Shown here: positions 53,214 through 63,063 of the stretch, in pieces
Layout: every line of letters begins with the position of its first letter
Numbering within the stretch: the stretch's first letter is position 1
Assembly (NCBI GenBank): GCA_028287235.1
Contig: JAQBQB010000018.1
Location: 124,001-188,000, forward strand
Direction: 5' to 3'
Origin: Gemmatimonadota bacterium
GTDB taxonomy: Bacteria; Gemmatimonadota; Gemmatimonadetes; Gemmatimonadales; Gemmatimonadaceae
Length of the DNA: 64,000 nucleotides
Position numbers and translations under genes: made by a program
Notes under the pieces: model-generated
Told to the model about the DNA's origin: nothing
Database searches by the model: none
Seen by the model: only the letters and a program-made list of their open reading frames with translations

Positions 53214-53270
53214 TGACGCGACCGCTGCGACCGGCGGCACCGCCGCCGCGCACACAGCGCGCAGCGCCCC

Positions 53271-54443
53271 ATGACCTGGGCTCTCACCCCCCTCACCGAC
53301 CTCCAGCGCGAGATCCAAGCCGTCGCGAAAGACTTCGCGGCGCACGAGATCACGCCCTTCACCGCACAGTGGGACCGCGACGCCGTCTTCGAGCCGTCGC
53401 TGGTCAAGAAGCTCGGCGACCTCGGCTTCCTCGGCATGCTCATCCCCGAGGAGTACGACGGCATGGCGCTCGACACGCTGACCTACATGGTCGCGCTCGA
53501 GGAGATCGCGATGGCCGACGCGTCGGTGGCCGTCATGCTCAGCGTGCACAACTCGCTGCCCACGCAGATGATTCTCAAGTGGGGATCAGAAAAGCAGAAA
53601 GAGCGTTTCCTAAAGCCCATGGCGCGCGGCGAGCTGCTCGGCGCGTTCGCGCTCTCCGAGCCCGAGGCCGGCTCCGACGCCGCCTCGTTGCGCACCCAGG
53701 CGGTGCGCGACGGCGACGACTGGATCTTGAACGGCACCAAGGCGTGGGTCTCGAGCGGCACCAAGGGCGAAGTCATCATCGCCATGGCCCGCACCGACAC
53801 GCCCGACGACCGCAAGGGCGCGCGGGGCATCAGCGCGTTCATCATCACGCCGGACCTCCCGGGGTTCGGCGTGGGTAAGAAAGAAGACAAGATGGGCCTG
53901 CGCGCGTCGCCCACGGTGCAGCTCCACTTCTCCGACATGCGCGTGCCCGGCGATCGCCTGCTCGGCAAGGTCGGCAGCGGGTTCATCTACGCCATGCAAT
54001 CGCTCGACAACGGGCGGCTCGGCATCGCGGCGCAGTCGATCGGAATTGCCGAGGCGGCGCTGCGCCACTCGGTGGCGTACGCGGCCGAGCGCAAGCAGTT
54101 CGGCCACCCGATCAAGGAATTTCAAGCGATCCAGTTCAAGCTCGCCGACATGGCGACGAAAGTCTCCGCGTCGCGCGCGCTGCTCCACATGTCGGCGGTC
54201 GCGAAGGATCGCGGCGAACACATGACCCAGTTCAGCGCCATGGCCAAGCTGCTCGCCAGCGAGACGGCGATGTGGGTCACGACGCAGGCGATCCAGATCT
54301 TCGGCGGATATGGCTACGTGAAAGACTATCCGGTGGAGCGCCTGTTCCGCGACGCAAAGGTGACGGAAATCTACGAGGGAACCTCGGAGATTCAGAGAAT
54401 CGTCATCGCTCGCGAGCTGTATTCGAAACAAAAGCTCTTCTAG
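53271..54443 (+). CDS. acyl-CoA dehydrogenase
   Basis: The 390-residue flavoenzyme has the family sequence throughout: [47 protein letters not shown]-like [20 protein letters not shown] and the end [20 protein letters not shown] with the catalytic Glu in [17 protein letters not shown]. It most resembles short-chain or branched-chain acyl-CoA dehydrogenases. The 57-bp gap to the previous gene suggests cotranscription with the dehydrogenase and thiolase genes. Confidence 0.95.
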   Translation: MTWALTPLTDLQREIQAVAKDFAAHEITPFTAQWDRDAVFEPSLVKKLGDLGFLGMLIPEEYDGMALDTLTYMVALEEIAMADASVAVMLSVHNSLPTQMILKWGSEKQKERFLKPMARGELLGAFALSEPEAGSDAASLRTQAVRDGDDWILNGTKAWVSSGTKGEVIIAMARTDTPDDRKGARGISAFIITPDLPGFGVGKKEDKMGLRASPTVQLHFSDMRVPGDRLLGKVGSGFIYAMQSLDNGRLGIAAQSIGIAEAALRHSVAYAAERKQFGHPIKEFQAIQFKLADMATKVSASRALLHMSAVAKDRGEHMTQFSAMAKLLASETAMWVTTQAIQIFGGYGYVKDYPVERLFRDAKVTEIYEGTSEIQRIVIARELYSKQKLF

Positions 54444-54475
54444 ACCCTACACCCTCGACCCTAGACTCTGCTCCA

Positions 54476-55546
54476 ATGAAACTCTTCGACACGATCGCCG
54501 ACATGGGCCACGAGCAGCTCGTGCTCTGCCAGGACTCGGCGTCCGGCTATCGCGGCATCATCGCCGTGCATAGCACCGTGCTCGGCCCGGCGTTGGGCGG
54601 CACGCGCTTCTGGAATTACGCCAGCGACGAGGAAGCCATCGTCGACGCGCTGCGGCTCGCGCGCGGCATGACCTACAAGAACGCCGTGGCCGGGCTGAAC
54701 CTCGGCGGCGGCAAGTCGGTCATCATCGGCGACAACAAGACGCTCGATCGCGAGATGATCTTCCGCGCACACGGCCGGTTCGTCGAGAGTCTCGGCGGCC
54801 GCTACATCACGGCGGAAGACGTCGGCACGAGCACGGCGGACATGGACTACGTCCACATGGAGACCGACTACGTGAGCGGGCTCGCGGGGCGCTCGGGCGA
54901 CCCGTCGCCCGTCACGGCGCACGGCGTGTTCCGCGCGATTCAGGCGTCGGCCAAGGAGCGCTGGGGGTCGGACGATCTGAACAACAAGGTCATCGCCATT
55001 CAGGGATGTGGCCACGTCGGCTACTACCTCGCCAAGGAGCTGCACGAGGCGGGCGCGAAGCTGATCGTGACGGATATCGACGCCGAGCGGGTGAAGCGCG
55101 TCGTCAACGAGTTCGGCGCGCGTCCTGTTGGAACCGACGAGATCTACGGCGTGCAGGCCGACATCTTCGCGCCCTGCGCGCTCGGCGCGATCATCAACGA
55201 CAAAACGATTCCGCAGCTCAAGGTGGAGATCGTGGCCGGCGCGGCGAACAACGTGCTCCTCGAGGAGCGTCACGGCGACGAGCTCGAGAAGCGGAACATC
55301 ATGTACGCACCCGACTACGTAGCGAATGCCGGCGGCGTGATCAACGTCTACGGCGAGCTCGCCGGCTGGACCTCGGCACGCTCCTTCCGCAAGGCCGACG
55401 AGATCTACGACACCATCCTCAAGGTGTTCGCGATCGCGAAGTCGGAGAAAATTCCGACGTACCTCGCGGCGGACCGTCTGGCGGAGCAGCGCATTCACGC
55501 GGTGGGCTCGATGGTACGCACCTGGCCGCAGTGGCCGAATAAGTGA
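54476..55546 (+). CDS. leucine/valine-type amino acid dehydrogenase
   Basis: The 356-residue Glu/Leu/Phe/Val dehydrogenase has the substrate segment [20 protein letters not shown]. The catalytic Lys is in [21 protein letters not shown] Rossmann domain follows with [20 protein letters not shown] and VTDID. It deaminates branched-chain amino acids to oxoacids using NAD, feeding the acyl-CoA genes beside it. The short upstream spacer holds near-repeats of ACCCTNNA (54443-54468). Confidence 0.93.
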   Translation: MKLFDTIADMGHEQLVLCQDSASGYRGIIAVHSTVLGPALGGTRFWNYASDEEAIVDALRLARGMTYKNAVAGLNLGGGKSVIIGDNKTLDREMIFRAHGRFVESLGGRYITAEDVGTSTADMDYVHMETDYVSGLAGRSGDPSPVTAHGVFRAIQASAKERWGSDDLNNKVIAIQGCGHVGYYLAKELHEAGAKLIVTDIDAERVKRVVNEFGARPVGTDEIYGVQADIFAPCALGAIINDKTIPQLKVEIVAGAANNVLLEERHGDELEKRNIMYAPDYVANAGGVINVYGELAGWTSARSFRKADEIYDTILKVFAIAKSEKIPTYLAADRLAEQRIHAVGSMVRTWPQWPNK

Positions 55547-55560
55547 CCGCGCGCGAGCGC

Positions 55561-55750
55561 GCGGTCATCGCGCGCGGTCATCGTGCGCGGTCATCGTGCG
55601 CGGTCATCGTGTGCGGTCATCGTGTGCGGTCATCCTGAGCGCAGCGAAGGATCTCTGTCCTCGCGAAGGGATCCTTCGCTTCGCTCAGGATGACAAGGGC
55701 GCTCAGGATGACACGGTTGCTCAAGATGACAACGTTGCGCAGGATGACAT
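55561..55750. repeat. 13-bp tandem repeats plus inverted-repeat element
   Basis: Six tandem 13-bp units of the type GCGGTCATCGTGC run from 55561 to 55638. The last unit merges with the left arm (55629-55653) of a 25-bp inverted repeat with one mismatch; its right arm is at 55670-55694 and the loop is 16 nt. Three more CAGGATGAC-like units follow up to about 55748, which are the complement of the GTCATC units. The core (CCTGAGCGCAGCGAAGGATC) resembles a dispersed repeat seen in many high-GC soil bacteria. It sits between the dehydrogenase and rpiB. Confidence 0.75.
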
Positions 55751-55765
55751 TCAATTATTTGTGAC

Positions 55766-56212
55766 GTGACCGAAACGATCCTCATCGCCTCCGACCATGC
55801 CGGCTTCGCGCTCAAGGAAAAGCTCGAGCAAGCACTCGGCACGCTCGGCTTCGACGTTCAGGACCTCGGCACGAACAGCGCCGACTCCACGGACTACGCC
55901 GACTACGCGCACCCGTTGGCGCAGAAGGTGTCGGACGGCGAGGCGAAGCGTGGCATCCTGCTCTGCGGGACGGGGCTTGGCATGAGCTACACCGCGAACC
56001 GCTATCCGCACGTGCGCGCCGCGGTGGCGTGGAATCCGGAAGTCGCCAAGCTCGCGCGCGAGCACAACGACGCGAACGTGCTCGTGTTGCCGGCGCGCTT
56101 CGTGTCGGACGCCGAAGGAGTGGAGATTCTGAAGACCTGGCTCGACACGCCATTCGAGGGCGGCCGTCACGCCCGCCGTGTCGAAAAGATCGAACGGGAC
56201 GAACAACCATGA
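55766..56212 (+). CDS. rpiB: ribose-5-phosphate isomerase B
   Basis: The 148-residue RpiB/LacA-family enzyme has [20 protein letters not shown] at the start, then [20 protein letters not shown], the active-site loop [20 protein letters not shown] and [10 protein letters not shown]. It interconverts ribose-5-phosphate and ribulose-5-phosphate. The start is GTG at 55766. The stop overlaps the glyA start (ATGA), the common rpiB-glyA pairing. Confidence 0.93.
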   Translation: MTETILIASDHAGFALKEKLEQALGTLGFDVQDLGTNSADSTDYADYAHPLAQKVSDGEAKRGILLCGTGLGMSYTANRYPHVRAAVAWNPEVAKLAREHNDANVLVLPARFVSDAEGVEILKTWLDTPFEGGRHARRVEKIERDEQP

Positions 56213-57477
56213 CCGATTGGACGAAGCACGCCCTCTGCTCGCCCGGCCAAGCGCTGCGCGAGAGCGATCCGGACATCGCGTTGCTGATCGACGAAGAGAT
56301 CACGCGGCAGAAGGACGGACTCGAGCTCATCGCGAGCGAGAATTTCGTGTCGCCCGCCGTGCTCGAGGCCATGGGCTCGCCCCTCACGAACAAGTACGCC
56401 GAAGGCTTGCCGGGCAAGCGCTACTACGGCGGCTGCGAGGTCGTGGACAAGGTGGAGCAGTTGGCCATCGACCGCGCCAAGCAGCTGTTCGGCGCCGAGC
56501 ACGCGAACGTACAACCGCATTCCGGCGCGCAGGCGAACTACGCGGCGATGACCACGTTCCTCAAGCCGGGCGACACGTTCCTCGGCATGGATCTGTCGAA
56601 CGGCGGACATCTGACGCACGGCTCGCCGGTCAACTTCTCTGGTATCCTGTTCAAGGCCGTGTCGTACGGCGTCACCGACGAAGGGTTGATCGACTACGAC
56701 GACATGCGCGCCAAGGCTCGGCAGCACAAGCCCAAGCTCGTGCTCGCGGGCTACAGCGCGTACTCGCGCGTCGTGGACTTCGCGGCGTTCGCCGACGTCG
56801 CGCGCGAGATCGGCGCGATCTTCATGGTGGACATGGCGCACTTCGCCGGACTGGTCGCGGGAGGCGCGTATCCGTCGCCCGTACCGCACGCCGACGTCGT
56901 GACGACGACGACCCACAAGACGCTGCGCGGCCCGCGCGGCGGCATGATCCTCTGCAAAGCCGAGCACGCAAAGGGCATCGACAAGTCGGTCTTTCCGGGC
57001 AGCCAGGGCGGGCCGCTGGAGCACGTCATCGCCGCCAAGGCGGTGTGCTTCAAGGAAGCGCTCGCCCCGTCGTTTAAAGTATACTCACAGAAGGTCGTCG
57101 ACAACGCGCGGGCGCTCGCCGCGGCGCTCGCGTCGCGCGGCTTCCAGATCGTATCGGGCGGCACGGACAATCACCTCATGCTCGTCGATCTCCGCAACCG
57201 CGGACTCACGGGCAAGGTCGCACAGCTCTCGCTCGACGAGGCGGCGATCACGGTGAACAAGAACACCGTGCCCAAGGAAACGCAGTCGCCCTTCGTGACG
57301 AGCGGCATCCGCATCGGCACGTCCGCCGTGACGACGCGCGGCATGGCCGAGGCCGAGATGGGTCAGATCGCGGAGCTGATCGACCGCGTGCTGCAGGCGC
57401 CGGACGATGCGGGCGTCAAAGCCGCGGTTCGCGAGGAAGTACGCGCGCTGACCCGGCGTTTTCCATTGTATCAGTAG
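56209..57477 (+). CDS. glyA: serine hydroxymethyltransferase
   Basis: The 422-residue PLP enzyme has [40 protein letters not shown] and the PLP lysine in [20 protein letters not shown]. It has the C-terminal folate-binding part with [16 protein letters not shown]. It makes glycine and 5,10-methylene-THF, the one-carbon source for purine synthesis. The 3' end overlaps the convergent PspC gene by 62 nt. Confidence 0.97.
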   Translation: MTDWTKHALCSPGQALRESDPDIALLIDEEITRQKDGLELIASENFVSPAVLEAMGSPLTNKYAEGLPGKRYYGGCEVVDKVEQLAIDRAKQLFGAEHANVQPHSGAQANYAAMTTFLKPGDTFLGMDLSNGGHLTHGSPVNFSGILFKAVSYGVTDEGLIDYDDMRAKARQHKPKLVLAGYSAYSRVVDFAAFADVAREIGAIFMVDMAHFAGLVAGGAYPSPVPHADVVTTTTHKTLRGPRGGMILCKAEHAKGIDKSVFPGSQGGPLEHVIAAKAVCFKEALAPSFKVYSQKVVDNARALAAALASRGFQIVSGGTDNHLMLVDLRNRGLTGKVAQLSLDEAAITVNKNTVPKETQSPFVTSGIRIGTSAVTTRGMAEAEMGQIAELIDRVLQAPDDAGVKAAVREEVRALTRRFPLYQ

Positions 57478-57955
57478 GCGTCGGCGCGTCGGCGACGCGC
57501 ATCTTCGCCCAGGCCATGAGGTAGGCGACGATTCCGGGAATCACGAACGTCAGCGCGGTCAGCGCCGTGTAACCCACCCGCACGATCTTCGGGCGGAGTC
57601 CGAGCCAGCTCGCGACTCCGCCAAGCACTCCGGCCACGACTTGGTCGTTTGGTGAACGCAGCAACGGCCGCGGTGGCCCGGCCGGACCGCGCGCACGCGT
57701 GATCGCCCAGAGGGTTAGGTACGGAACGAGCGCGGGCAGACAGCCGAGCGGGATCGTGAGAAATCCGACGAATCCCCACAGGATGCGGACCGGCCGCGTC
57801 TCCCACCCGAACTTCTCGGCGAGTCCGCCGATGACGCCGAGCACCACCCGGTTCGACCGCGAGCGCCAAAGGCGCGGCGCCGGAACGTCCGCGTCATGCT
57901 CGATCATCGCGGCGCCCGGCGCGCGGGCCGTTGGAAGCGGTGTCGAAGGGGTCAT
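57416..57955 (-). CDS. protein with two tandem PspC domains
   Basis: The 179-residue protein has two PspC modules in series. The first is [20 protein letters not shown], then [14 protein letters not shown]. The second is [20 protein letters not shown], then [20 protein letters not shown]. Each has the amphipathic helix and transmembrane segment seen once in PspC, the phage-shock membrane-stress regulator. The start overlaps the DinB gene stop (ATGA). The 3' end is convergent with and overlaps glyA. Confidence 0.85.
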   Translation of the reverse strand: MTPSTPLPTARAPGAAMIEHDADVPAPRLWRSRSNRVVLGVIGGLAEKFGWETRPVRILWGFVGFLTIPLGCLPALVPYLTLWAITRARGPAGPPRPLLRSPNDQVVAGVLGGVASWLGLRPKIVRVGYTALTALTFVIPGIVAYLMAWAKMRVADAPTPTDTMENAGSARVLPREPRL

Positions 57956-58458
57956 GGATTGGCTCGGGCGATGCGCGTCGTCACCGACAGCTGACCCACA
58001 TGACGCATCGAGTGTTCCGCGCCGTGCACGAGGCATCCGATGACGGTCGACGGAAGCTTCGCGCGTCCCACCGCGCGGAAATCGCCGAGCGTCGACTCGT
58101 CGACCGTTCGCAGCTCCGCGACCGCCGCATCGATCCGCGCGCGTAACAGCTCGAGCACTCGGGGCGCGTCGGACGCCAGGAGAGGCTCGCCCTCCGCCCG
58201 CAGCGATTCGAACTGTCCCTCCGACAGCGCATCGCCACGCGCGTAGGTGAAGAGGCGATCGACGACGCCCGTGATGTGGCGCACGTGAAATGCCGCCGCC
58301 GCCACGCCCGCCGGACGCGCGTTCCATTGGGCTTCCGTCAATCCGTCGACCAGCTCACCCACGCTCTCCTTCACCTGCAGGAGAATGTGCGCGACCGGCT
58401 GCAGCAATGCCGGCACGCCATCGATCGGACCGCGCTGCCACCACTCGGTATTCGCCAT
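57952..58458 (-). CDS. DinB-like four-helix protein
   Basis: The 168-residue protein has the DinB/YfiT fold pattern. LLQPVAHILLQVKESVGELV is followed by the metal ligand His in AAFHVRHITGVVDRLFTYAR, and further His residues lie in LVHGAEHSMRHVGQLS. Such proteins are metal-dependent thiol S-transferases or of unknown function. It is translationally coupled to the PspC gene downstream. Confidence 0.85.
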   Translation of the reverse strand: MANTEWWQRGPIDGVPALLQPVAHILLQVKESVGELVDGLTEAQWNARPAGVAAAAFHVRHITGVVDRLFTYARGDALSEGQFESLRAEGEPLLASDAPRVLELLRARIDAAVAELRTVDESTLGDFRAVGRAKLPSTVIGCLVHGAEHSMRHVGQLSVTTRIARANP

Positions 58459-58559
58459 CCTACACGTTCGCTCGTGCCGGCCGGTTCGGGTAGAGCCGTT
58501 CCCGGCGAACCAAACTGGACAACTGCAGGTGGAGCGTCATCGTGCTCGGATGCGATTGA

Positions 58560-59894
58560 TCAGGGCTTGCCCGCGCCGCGTCCGGCCGGCATCAGCTCCC
58601 GAAGCGCCAGCACCTCCGCGAGCATCGCCGACTTGATCGTCGGCTCCCGGTCGGGCGCGAACTGCGACGAATGCAGCGACGGAAGCGTAGCGCCTGACTT
58701 CATCGCCGCGTCGTACTTGGCCTGCTCCACCGCCCCAACGCGCAGCATCAGCGTGGGAATCCCGGCGAGCTGAAACTCGGCGAAGTCTTCGCTGGCCATC
58801 TCGGGCGGCGTGTCCTTGGCGCGCGCCGGTCCGAGCTCGCGGACCAACACGGCCGCGACGCGGCGCGTCAATGCCGAGTCGTTCACCAGCGCCTGCGTCG
58901 GTGGGCCGCGCTCGATCAAGGGCTCGCGCGGCGCGGCCGCCGCGGCGGCTTCCGCCTTGGCGATGCGATCGATTGCGCTCAGTAGATGTTGCCGCACCGG
59001 ATCGGTAAACGAGCGCACGGTGAGCTGGAGCAGCACTTCGTCGGGGATGATGTTGTTCTTGGTGCCGCCGTGAATCGAGCCCACGGTGATGACGGCCGGA
59101 TCGAACGGAGAGATCTCGCGCGATACGATGGTCTGCAGCGCGAGCACCGTCCGCGCGGCGATGACGATGGGGTCGACCGTGGCGTCGGGTCGCGCGCCAT
59201 GTCCACCGCGTCCGAAGATCCGGATGGTGACCGCGTCGGCGTTGGTGAGAATCGGGCCGGCATGATACCCCACCACGCCCGCGGGCAAGCGCGAGTCGTC
59301 GTGCACCGCGAGCGCGAAGTCGGGGCGGGGGAAGCGCGTGAGCAGTCCGTCCGCGATCATCGCCTTCGCGCCGGACACCACCTCTTCCGCCGGTTGGCCG
59401 ATGAGCACGAGCGTGCCGCGCCACTGGCCGCGAGCTCCGGCCATGATGCGCGCCGTTCCCATCCACGCCGCCATGTGGACGTCGTGACCGCAGGCGTGCA
59501 TCACGCCGACCTCCAAGCCGGCGTCGTCCTTGACGCGGACGGTGCTGGCGAACGGCAGGCCGGTGTTCTCCGTGACCGGCAGCGCATCGAGCTCGGTCCG
59601 CAGCATCACCGTGGGACCGACGCCATTTTTCAGGACGCCGACGATGCCGGTGCGGCCGACGCCCGTCGTCACGTCGTAACCGAGCTGCCGGAGCTCGGTG
59701 GCGAGTTTGGCGGCCGTCGCCGTCTCGTGGAACGACAGCTCGGGATGGCGGTGCAGGTCGATATAGAGCGACTCGGCGCGTGGATACGCGGCCTGGACTT
59801 CGGCGGAGGCGTCGGCGCTGCGCCGCGCGGCGGCGGTAACGGCGAGCAGCAAGCCCAGCGCGCACACGGCGCCGGGAAGAGCCTTGCGATTCAT
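58560..59894 (-). CDS. secreted M20-family amidohydrolase
   Basis: The 444-residue protein begins with a signal peptide (ALPGAVCALGLLLAVTAAA). It has the M20D amidohydrolase pattern: IDLHRHPELSFHE, VMLRTELDALPVTENTGLPF, the metal-binding HACGHDVHMAAW, GQPAEEVVSGAKAM and the dimerisation domain through GRGGHGARPDATVDPI. It ends with ASEDFAEFQLAGIPTLMLRV. Typical substrates are N-acyl or indole-conjugated amino acids. The native substrate is unknown. It is a single gene. Confidence 0.92.
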   Translation of the reverse strand: MNRKALPGAVCALGLLLAVTAAARRSADASAEVQAAYPRAESLYIDLHRHPELSFHETATAAKLATELRQLGYDVTTGVGRTGIVGVLKNGVGPTVMLRTELDALPVTENTGLPFASTVRVKDDAGLEVGVMHACGHDVHMAAWMGTARIMAGARGQWRGTLVLIGQPAEEVVSGAKAMIADGLLTRFPRPDFALAVHDDSRLPAGVVGYHAGPILTNADAVTIRIFGRGGHGARPDATVDPIVIAARTVLALQTIVSREISPFDPAVITVGSIHGGTKNNIIPDEVLLQLTVRSFTDPVRQHLLSAIDRIAKAEAAAAAAPREPLIERGPPTQALVNDSALTRRVAAVLVRELGPARAKDTPPEMASEDFAEFQLAGIPTLMLRVGAVEQAKYDAAMKSGATLPSLHSSQFAPDREPTIKSAMLAEVLALRELMPAGRGAGKP

Positions 59895-59983
59895 GTATGA
59901 GCCTCGTTGTGGGAACGCGTGAAACGTGTCTGACAAATGGACCGAGGTGCACGCACAACGCAAGGCCTTGGCGCGGCCGTCGA

Positions 59984-61072
59984 TTACGCCGCAACAGGTT
60001 CCATCGAGGGATAGTCGATGTAGCCGTGCTCGCCCGGCGTGTAGAAGGTCGTCTGGTCCGGTTCGTTCAGCTGCGCGCCATTCCGAATGCGCTCCGGCAG
60101 GTCGGGGTTCGCGATGAACAGCCGGCCAAAGCCGACGAGATCGGCCCGATGCCGCTCGAGCGCGCGCTCGGCGCTCGCGGGCGAGTAGCCGCCGGTGCTG
60201 ATCAGCGTCCGCCGAAAGATCGGCCGCAGCAGCTCGGTGGCGCAGACGCTTCGCTCGTCCGGTCCGCTCGACCCGACCGGTGCTTCCACCACGTGCAGGT
60301 ACACGATGTCCTCCATCTCGTCGAGCAGCCGCGCCGCGTGGCGGAACGTCTCGACGGGATCGTCGTCATGGATGCCGTTCATTCCACCGCCCGGCGACAG
60401 TCGCACACCGACTCGTCCCGCGCCCCACACGCCGAGCACCGCGGTGGCGACGTCGACGAGAAAGCGCGTGCGATTCTCCACTGAACCGCCGTACTCGTCG
60501 GTGCGATGGTTGGAGCCGGTCTGGAGGAACTGGTCGATCAGGTAGCCGTTGGCGGCGTGGATCTCCACGCCGTCGAACTTCGCGGCCAGCGCGATCGAAG
60601 CGGCGTGGCGAAACTGCTCGACCACCATGATGATTTCGTCGCGCGAGAGCGCGTGGGGCGTCTCGTAGGGCTTCATGCCTTCGGGCGTGTACGCTTTGCC
60701 CGTTGGGGCAATTGCCGACGGTGCCACCGGCCGCTGCCCATGGTAGTACGAATGCGAGATACGTCCCACGTGCCAGAGCTGCGCGAAGATGCGGCCACCC
60801 GCCGCGTGCACCGCGTCGGTTACGCGGCGCCAGCCGTCGCGCTGCTGCGGTGAGTAGATCCCGGGCGTGTCCTGGTACCCCTGACCGAGCGCCGCGACCT
60901 GCGTTCCTTCCGACACGATCAGCCCGGCCGAGGCGCGCTGCGCGTAATACGTGGCCATCATGTCGTTGGGCACGCCGCTGGGCGCCCGGTTGCGGGTCAG
61001 CGGCGCCATGACGAGACGGTTTGGCAGCTCGAGCGGACCCAGGCGATATGATTCGAGCAGTAACATGTGCAC
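59984..61072 (-). CDS. old yellow enzyme family alkene reductase
   Basis: The 362-residue FMN enzyme has LGPLELPNRLVMAPLTRNRA, the conserved FAQLWHVGRISH, HAANGYLIDQFLQTGSNHRT with the His-Asn substrate pair, and GFGRLFIANPDLPERI. This NemA/YqjM-type sequence fits reduction of activated alkenes or nitro compounds. Start is ATG 61072 or, more likely, the second ATG at 61066. A leader of about 100 bp with repeated CATCACGCCNGTTG units (61129-61180) lies upstream on the plus-strand view. Confidence 0.93.
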   Translation of the reverse strand: MHMLLLESYRLGPLELPNRLVMAPLTRNRAPSGVPNDMMATYYAQRASAGLIVSEGTQVAALGQGYQDTPGIYSPQQRDGWRRVTDAVHAAGGRIFAQLWHVGRISHSYYHGQRPVAPSAIAPTGKAYTPEGMKPYETPHALSRDEIIMVVEQFRHAASIALAAKFDGVEIHAANGYLIDQFLQTGSNHRTDEYGGSVENRTRFLVDVATAVLGVWGAGRVGVRLSPGGGMNGIHDDDPVETFRHAARLLDEMEDIVYLHVVEAPVGSSGPDERSVCATELLRPIFRRTLISTGGYSPASAERALERHRADLVGFGRLFIANPDLPERIRNGAQLNEPDQTTFYTPGEHGYIDYPSMEPVAA

Positions 61073-61171
61073 ATCCTCTCAGGCGACCGGAGGGGGTCCG
61101 GCATTTCCTACGCCATGAGCAGTCTCAGATCACGCCGGTTGCATCACGCCGGTTGCATCACGCCTGTTGCA

Positions 61172-62134
61172 TCACGCCGTCTGCGCCTCCGGCATCACGG
61201 CCGGCAACCTGTGCAGCACCGACGCCACGCACGCCTCCGCCAGATCCCGCGTGGTATAGCACGCCAGATCGAGATCCGTGCGCCGCCACTGCCAATCTTC
61301 CGGACTCGTCGCGTGCGGCTGCAGCACGTGCTCGAACGCCGGCATCGCGTTGCGCGGATCGGCAGGCGCATGTTGCTCGCCGAGTTGACCGCTCCACTCG
61401 ATGACGAGCAACTGTCCGTCGGCGATCGAGTTCGAGCGGCCGCGGATCCAGGAGAAGCTCAATCCCACCGGCCCAATCTGCACCGTGTAGCGGTCCGGCG
61501 TGCGGCGCGCCGCGGCGGTGAGGCCCGTCGGCAACGTGCCCGGCGTCTCGCACAGCTTGAGCACGTTGGCAGAGAGGGAATCGAGCTCGCGGTTGATGAG
61601 CGTCAGCGCACGCTGCGACGTGAGGAACTGAATGCGCGCCTTCGCGCGGTTCTCTTCCTCGGCCGCGTGCGCGGCGTGGCTCGCGTCGGTCACGCGCTTC
61701 GGCGATCCGCCCGCGGCCTCCACGGCGCTCACGATCGCGTCGATCACCGCCGCGCCGGTCGGTGCGCCCGTCGCCTTGACCGGCACACCCTTGAGCCACG
61801 CCGGCACCGGCGACGTGTCGAGTGGCACGATGAGCACGTCCTTGTGCTTCACCTTGCCGATGCGTGCCTTGAGTGCCGTCGCATCCACTTCGGTGGACGA
61901 CGTGATGCCCCAGAGTCGCTGGTACAGCACCACGACGACGCGCGCTTCCTTCTCGAAGCTCTTCCGGACGGCGGTCGCCGCGGCGGCGGTGTGGCCGGAC
62001 CCGCGGTCGGTCGACCGGGGTACCACGAAGACTGGTTTCGACAGCCGGTGCTCGAGGCGTCGCTTCAGCTCTCCGACCGCAAGCGCGTCAAAGTCGGCGG
62101 CGGTAATCGCTACGTCGTACTTGAAGGCGCTCAT
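61172..62134 (-). CDS. solitary protein with TIR-like N-terminal half
   Basis: The 320-residue protein begins FKYDVAITAADFDALAVGEL, then KRRLEHRLSKPVFVV and KEARVVVVLYQRLWGITSST, followed by the key EVDAT and VLIVPLDTSPVPAWL. Strand order, the loss of charge in strands and the Trp-x-x-Thr-x-x-x-Glu step resemble TIR/SEFIR domains, in which that Glu is the NADase or signalling residue. The C-terminal half (residues about 170-320) has a conserved-looking core (QIGPVGLSFSWIRGRSNSIA, then LLVIEWSGQ) that I do not recognise and may be a sensor. No signal peptide or neighbour of the same strand. The TIR assignment is tentative. Confidence 0.5.
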   Translation of the reverse strand: MSAFKYDVAITAADFDALAVGELKRRLEHRLSKPVFVVPRSTDRGSGHTAAAATAVRKSFEKEARVVVVLYQRLWGITSSTEVDATALKARIGKVKHKDVLIVPLDTSPVPAWLKGVPVKATGAPTGAAVIDAIVSAVEAAGGSPKRVTDASHAAHAAEEENRAKARIQFLTSQRALTLINRELDSLSANVLKLCETPGTLPTGLTAAARRTPDRYTVQIGPVGLSFSWIRGRSNSIADGQLLVIEWSGQLGEQHAPADPRNAMPAFEHVLQPHATSPEDWQWRRTDLDLACYTTRDLAEACVASVLHRLPAVMPEAQTA

Positions 62135-62356
62135 ATTCCGGGTCGGGATCGGGGTGAAACGGTCTCGGCGCCAATTAATGTAGCCAAGGGACCGGCCCGG
62201 CGCCTCTCCCCGCCGGAAGTAGAAAGGCCCCTCCGGGGGGAGTTGTGGACATGGCGCACAGCCATCATTTTCTTGACGTCGGCGGGACGCAGGGTGGTCC
62301 CGCCGTTGAGCTTAGCGGGCTTCACCAGGCTTCAACGGGCTTCAGCGAGGGCGGGA

Positions 62357-62743
62357 GTGGCGGAACTGGCATTTCGCGATGGGATCATGGACCGAATCCG
62401 GCTGGTCGAGCCGCGATTCGACGAGCGCGCGTACCTGTTCGTGCTCGCCGCCCTCGAGTATTGCCAGCAACATCTCGACGAACGCCGCCACATCAATGGA
62501 CGCGAGCTCGCCCTGGCATGCCGCGACCTCGCCCTCGACCGGTTCGGCGTCATGGCCCGCCTGGTCCTCGAGCACTGGGGCGTCCGCACCAGCGCCGACA
62601 TCGGCCACGTGGTCTTCACCCTCGTCGATCTGGGTTTGCTCATGAGCCAGCCCACCGACACCCGCGACGAGTTCGCCGACGTCTTCGACTTCGACCAGGC
62701 GTTCGAGCGCGAGTACCCGTGGTGTGGTGCGATGACCGTTTGA
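62357..62743 (+). CDS. Minf_1886 family protein
   Basis: The 128-residue protein follows the Minf_1886 pattern: VAELAFRDGIMDRIRLVEPR, FDERAYLFVLAALEYCQQHL, HINGRELALACRDLALDRFG and TSADIGHVVFTLVDLGLLMS. The end is DEFADVFDFDQAFEREYPW. The GTG at 62357-62359 is preferred because family members start with this segment. An ATG at 62387 would drop ten residues. Function is unknown. The family is typical of Verrucomicrobiota and Gemmatimonadota. Confidence 0.85.
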   Translation: MAELAFRDGIMDRIRLVEPRFDERAYLFVLAALEYCQQHLDERRHINGRELALACRDLALDRFGVMARLVLEHWGVRTSADIGHVVFTLVDLGLLMSQPTDTRDEFADVFDFDQAFEREYPWCGAMTV

Positions 62744-62839
62744 TGGTCTGTTGATGGTTTCGTTTGGTTCGTCGAGTTGCCTTGCAGGCGCGGCACCGAG
62801 GTCGCGCTGGGGTGGGAGGGCTGTCAGGGAGGTGGATGC

Positions 62840-63037
62840 ATGGAGAAATCGACGGAGCTGCCGGACTGCCGGAAGTGTCAAACTGGAACGCTGCTGCCGT
62901 TGAGCGACTATGGCCGCGACGGCGCGCCGATCACCTACAAGGCGTGGGCGTGCAGCAATCCCGATTGCGGTTTCAACATCCGCATCGACAACGGTGAGTT
63001 GAGCTACGGACGCACCGTCGGGACCTCGCAGAAGTAG
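62840..63037 (+). CDS. 65-aa zinc-ribbon protein
   Basis: The small protein has two Cys pairs, CRKCQTG and CSNPDCGF, as in rubredoxin-like or zinc-ribbon folds, and little else. A strong GGGAGGTGG precedes the ATG. The spacing to the Minf_1886 gene (96 bp) is modest, so it may share a transcript. No specific function is assigned. Confidence 0.7.
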   Translation: MEKSTELPDCRKCQTGTLLPLSDYGRDGAPITYKAWACSNPDCGFNIRIDNGELSYGRTVGTSQK

Positions 63038-63063
63038 TCACTGAGAACTCCCCCCCCGACAAC

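Noticed and set aside
55561-55638. CRISPR array
   Set aside because: The units are 13 bp and directly adjacent, with no spacers and no cas genes in the window.
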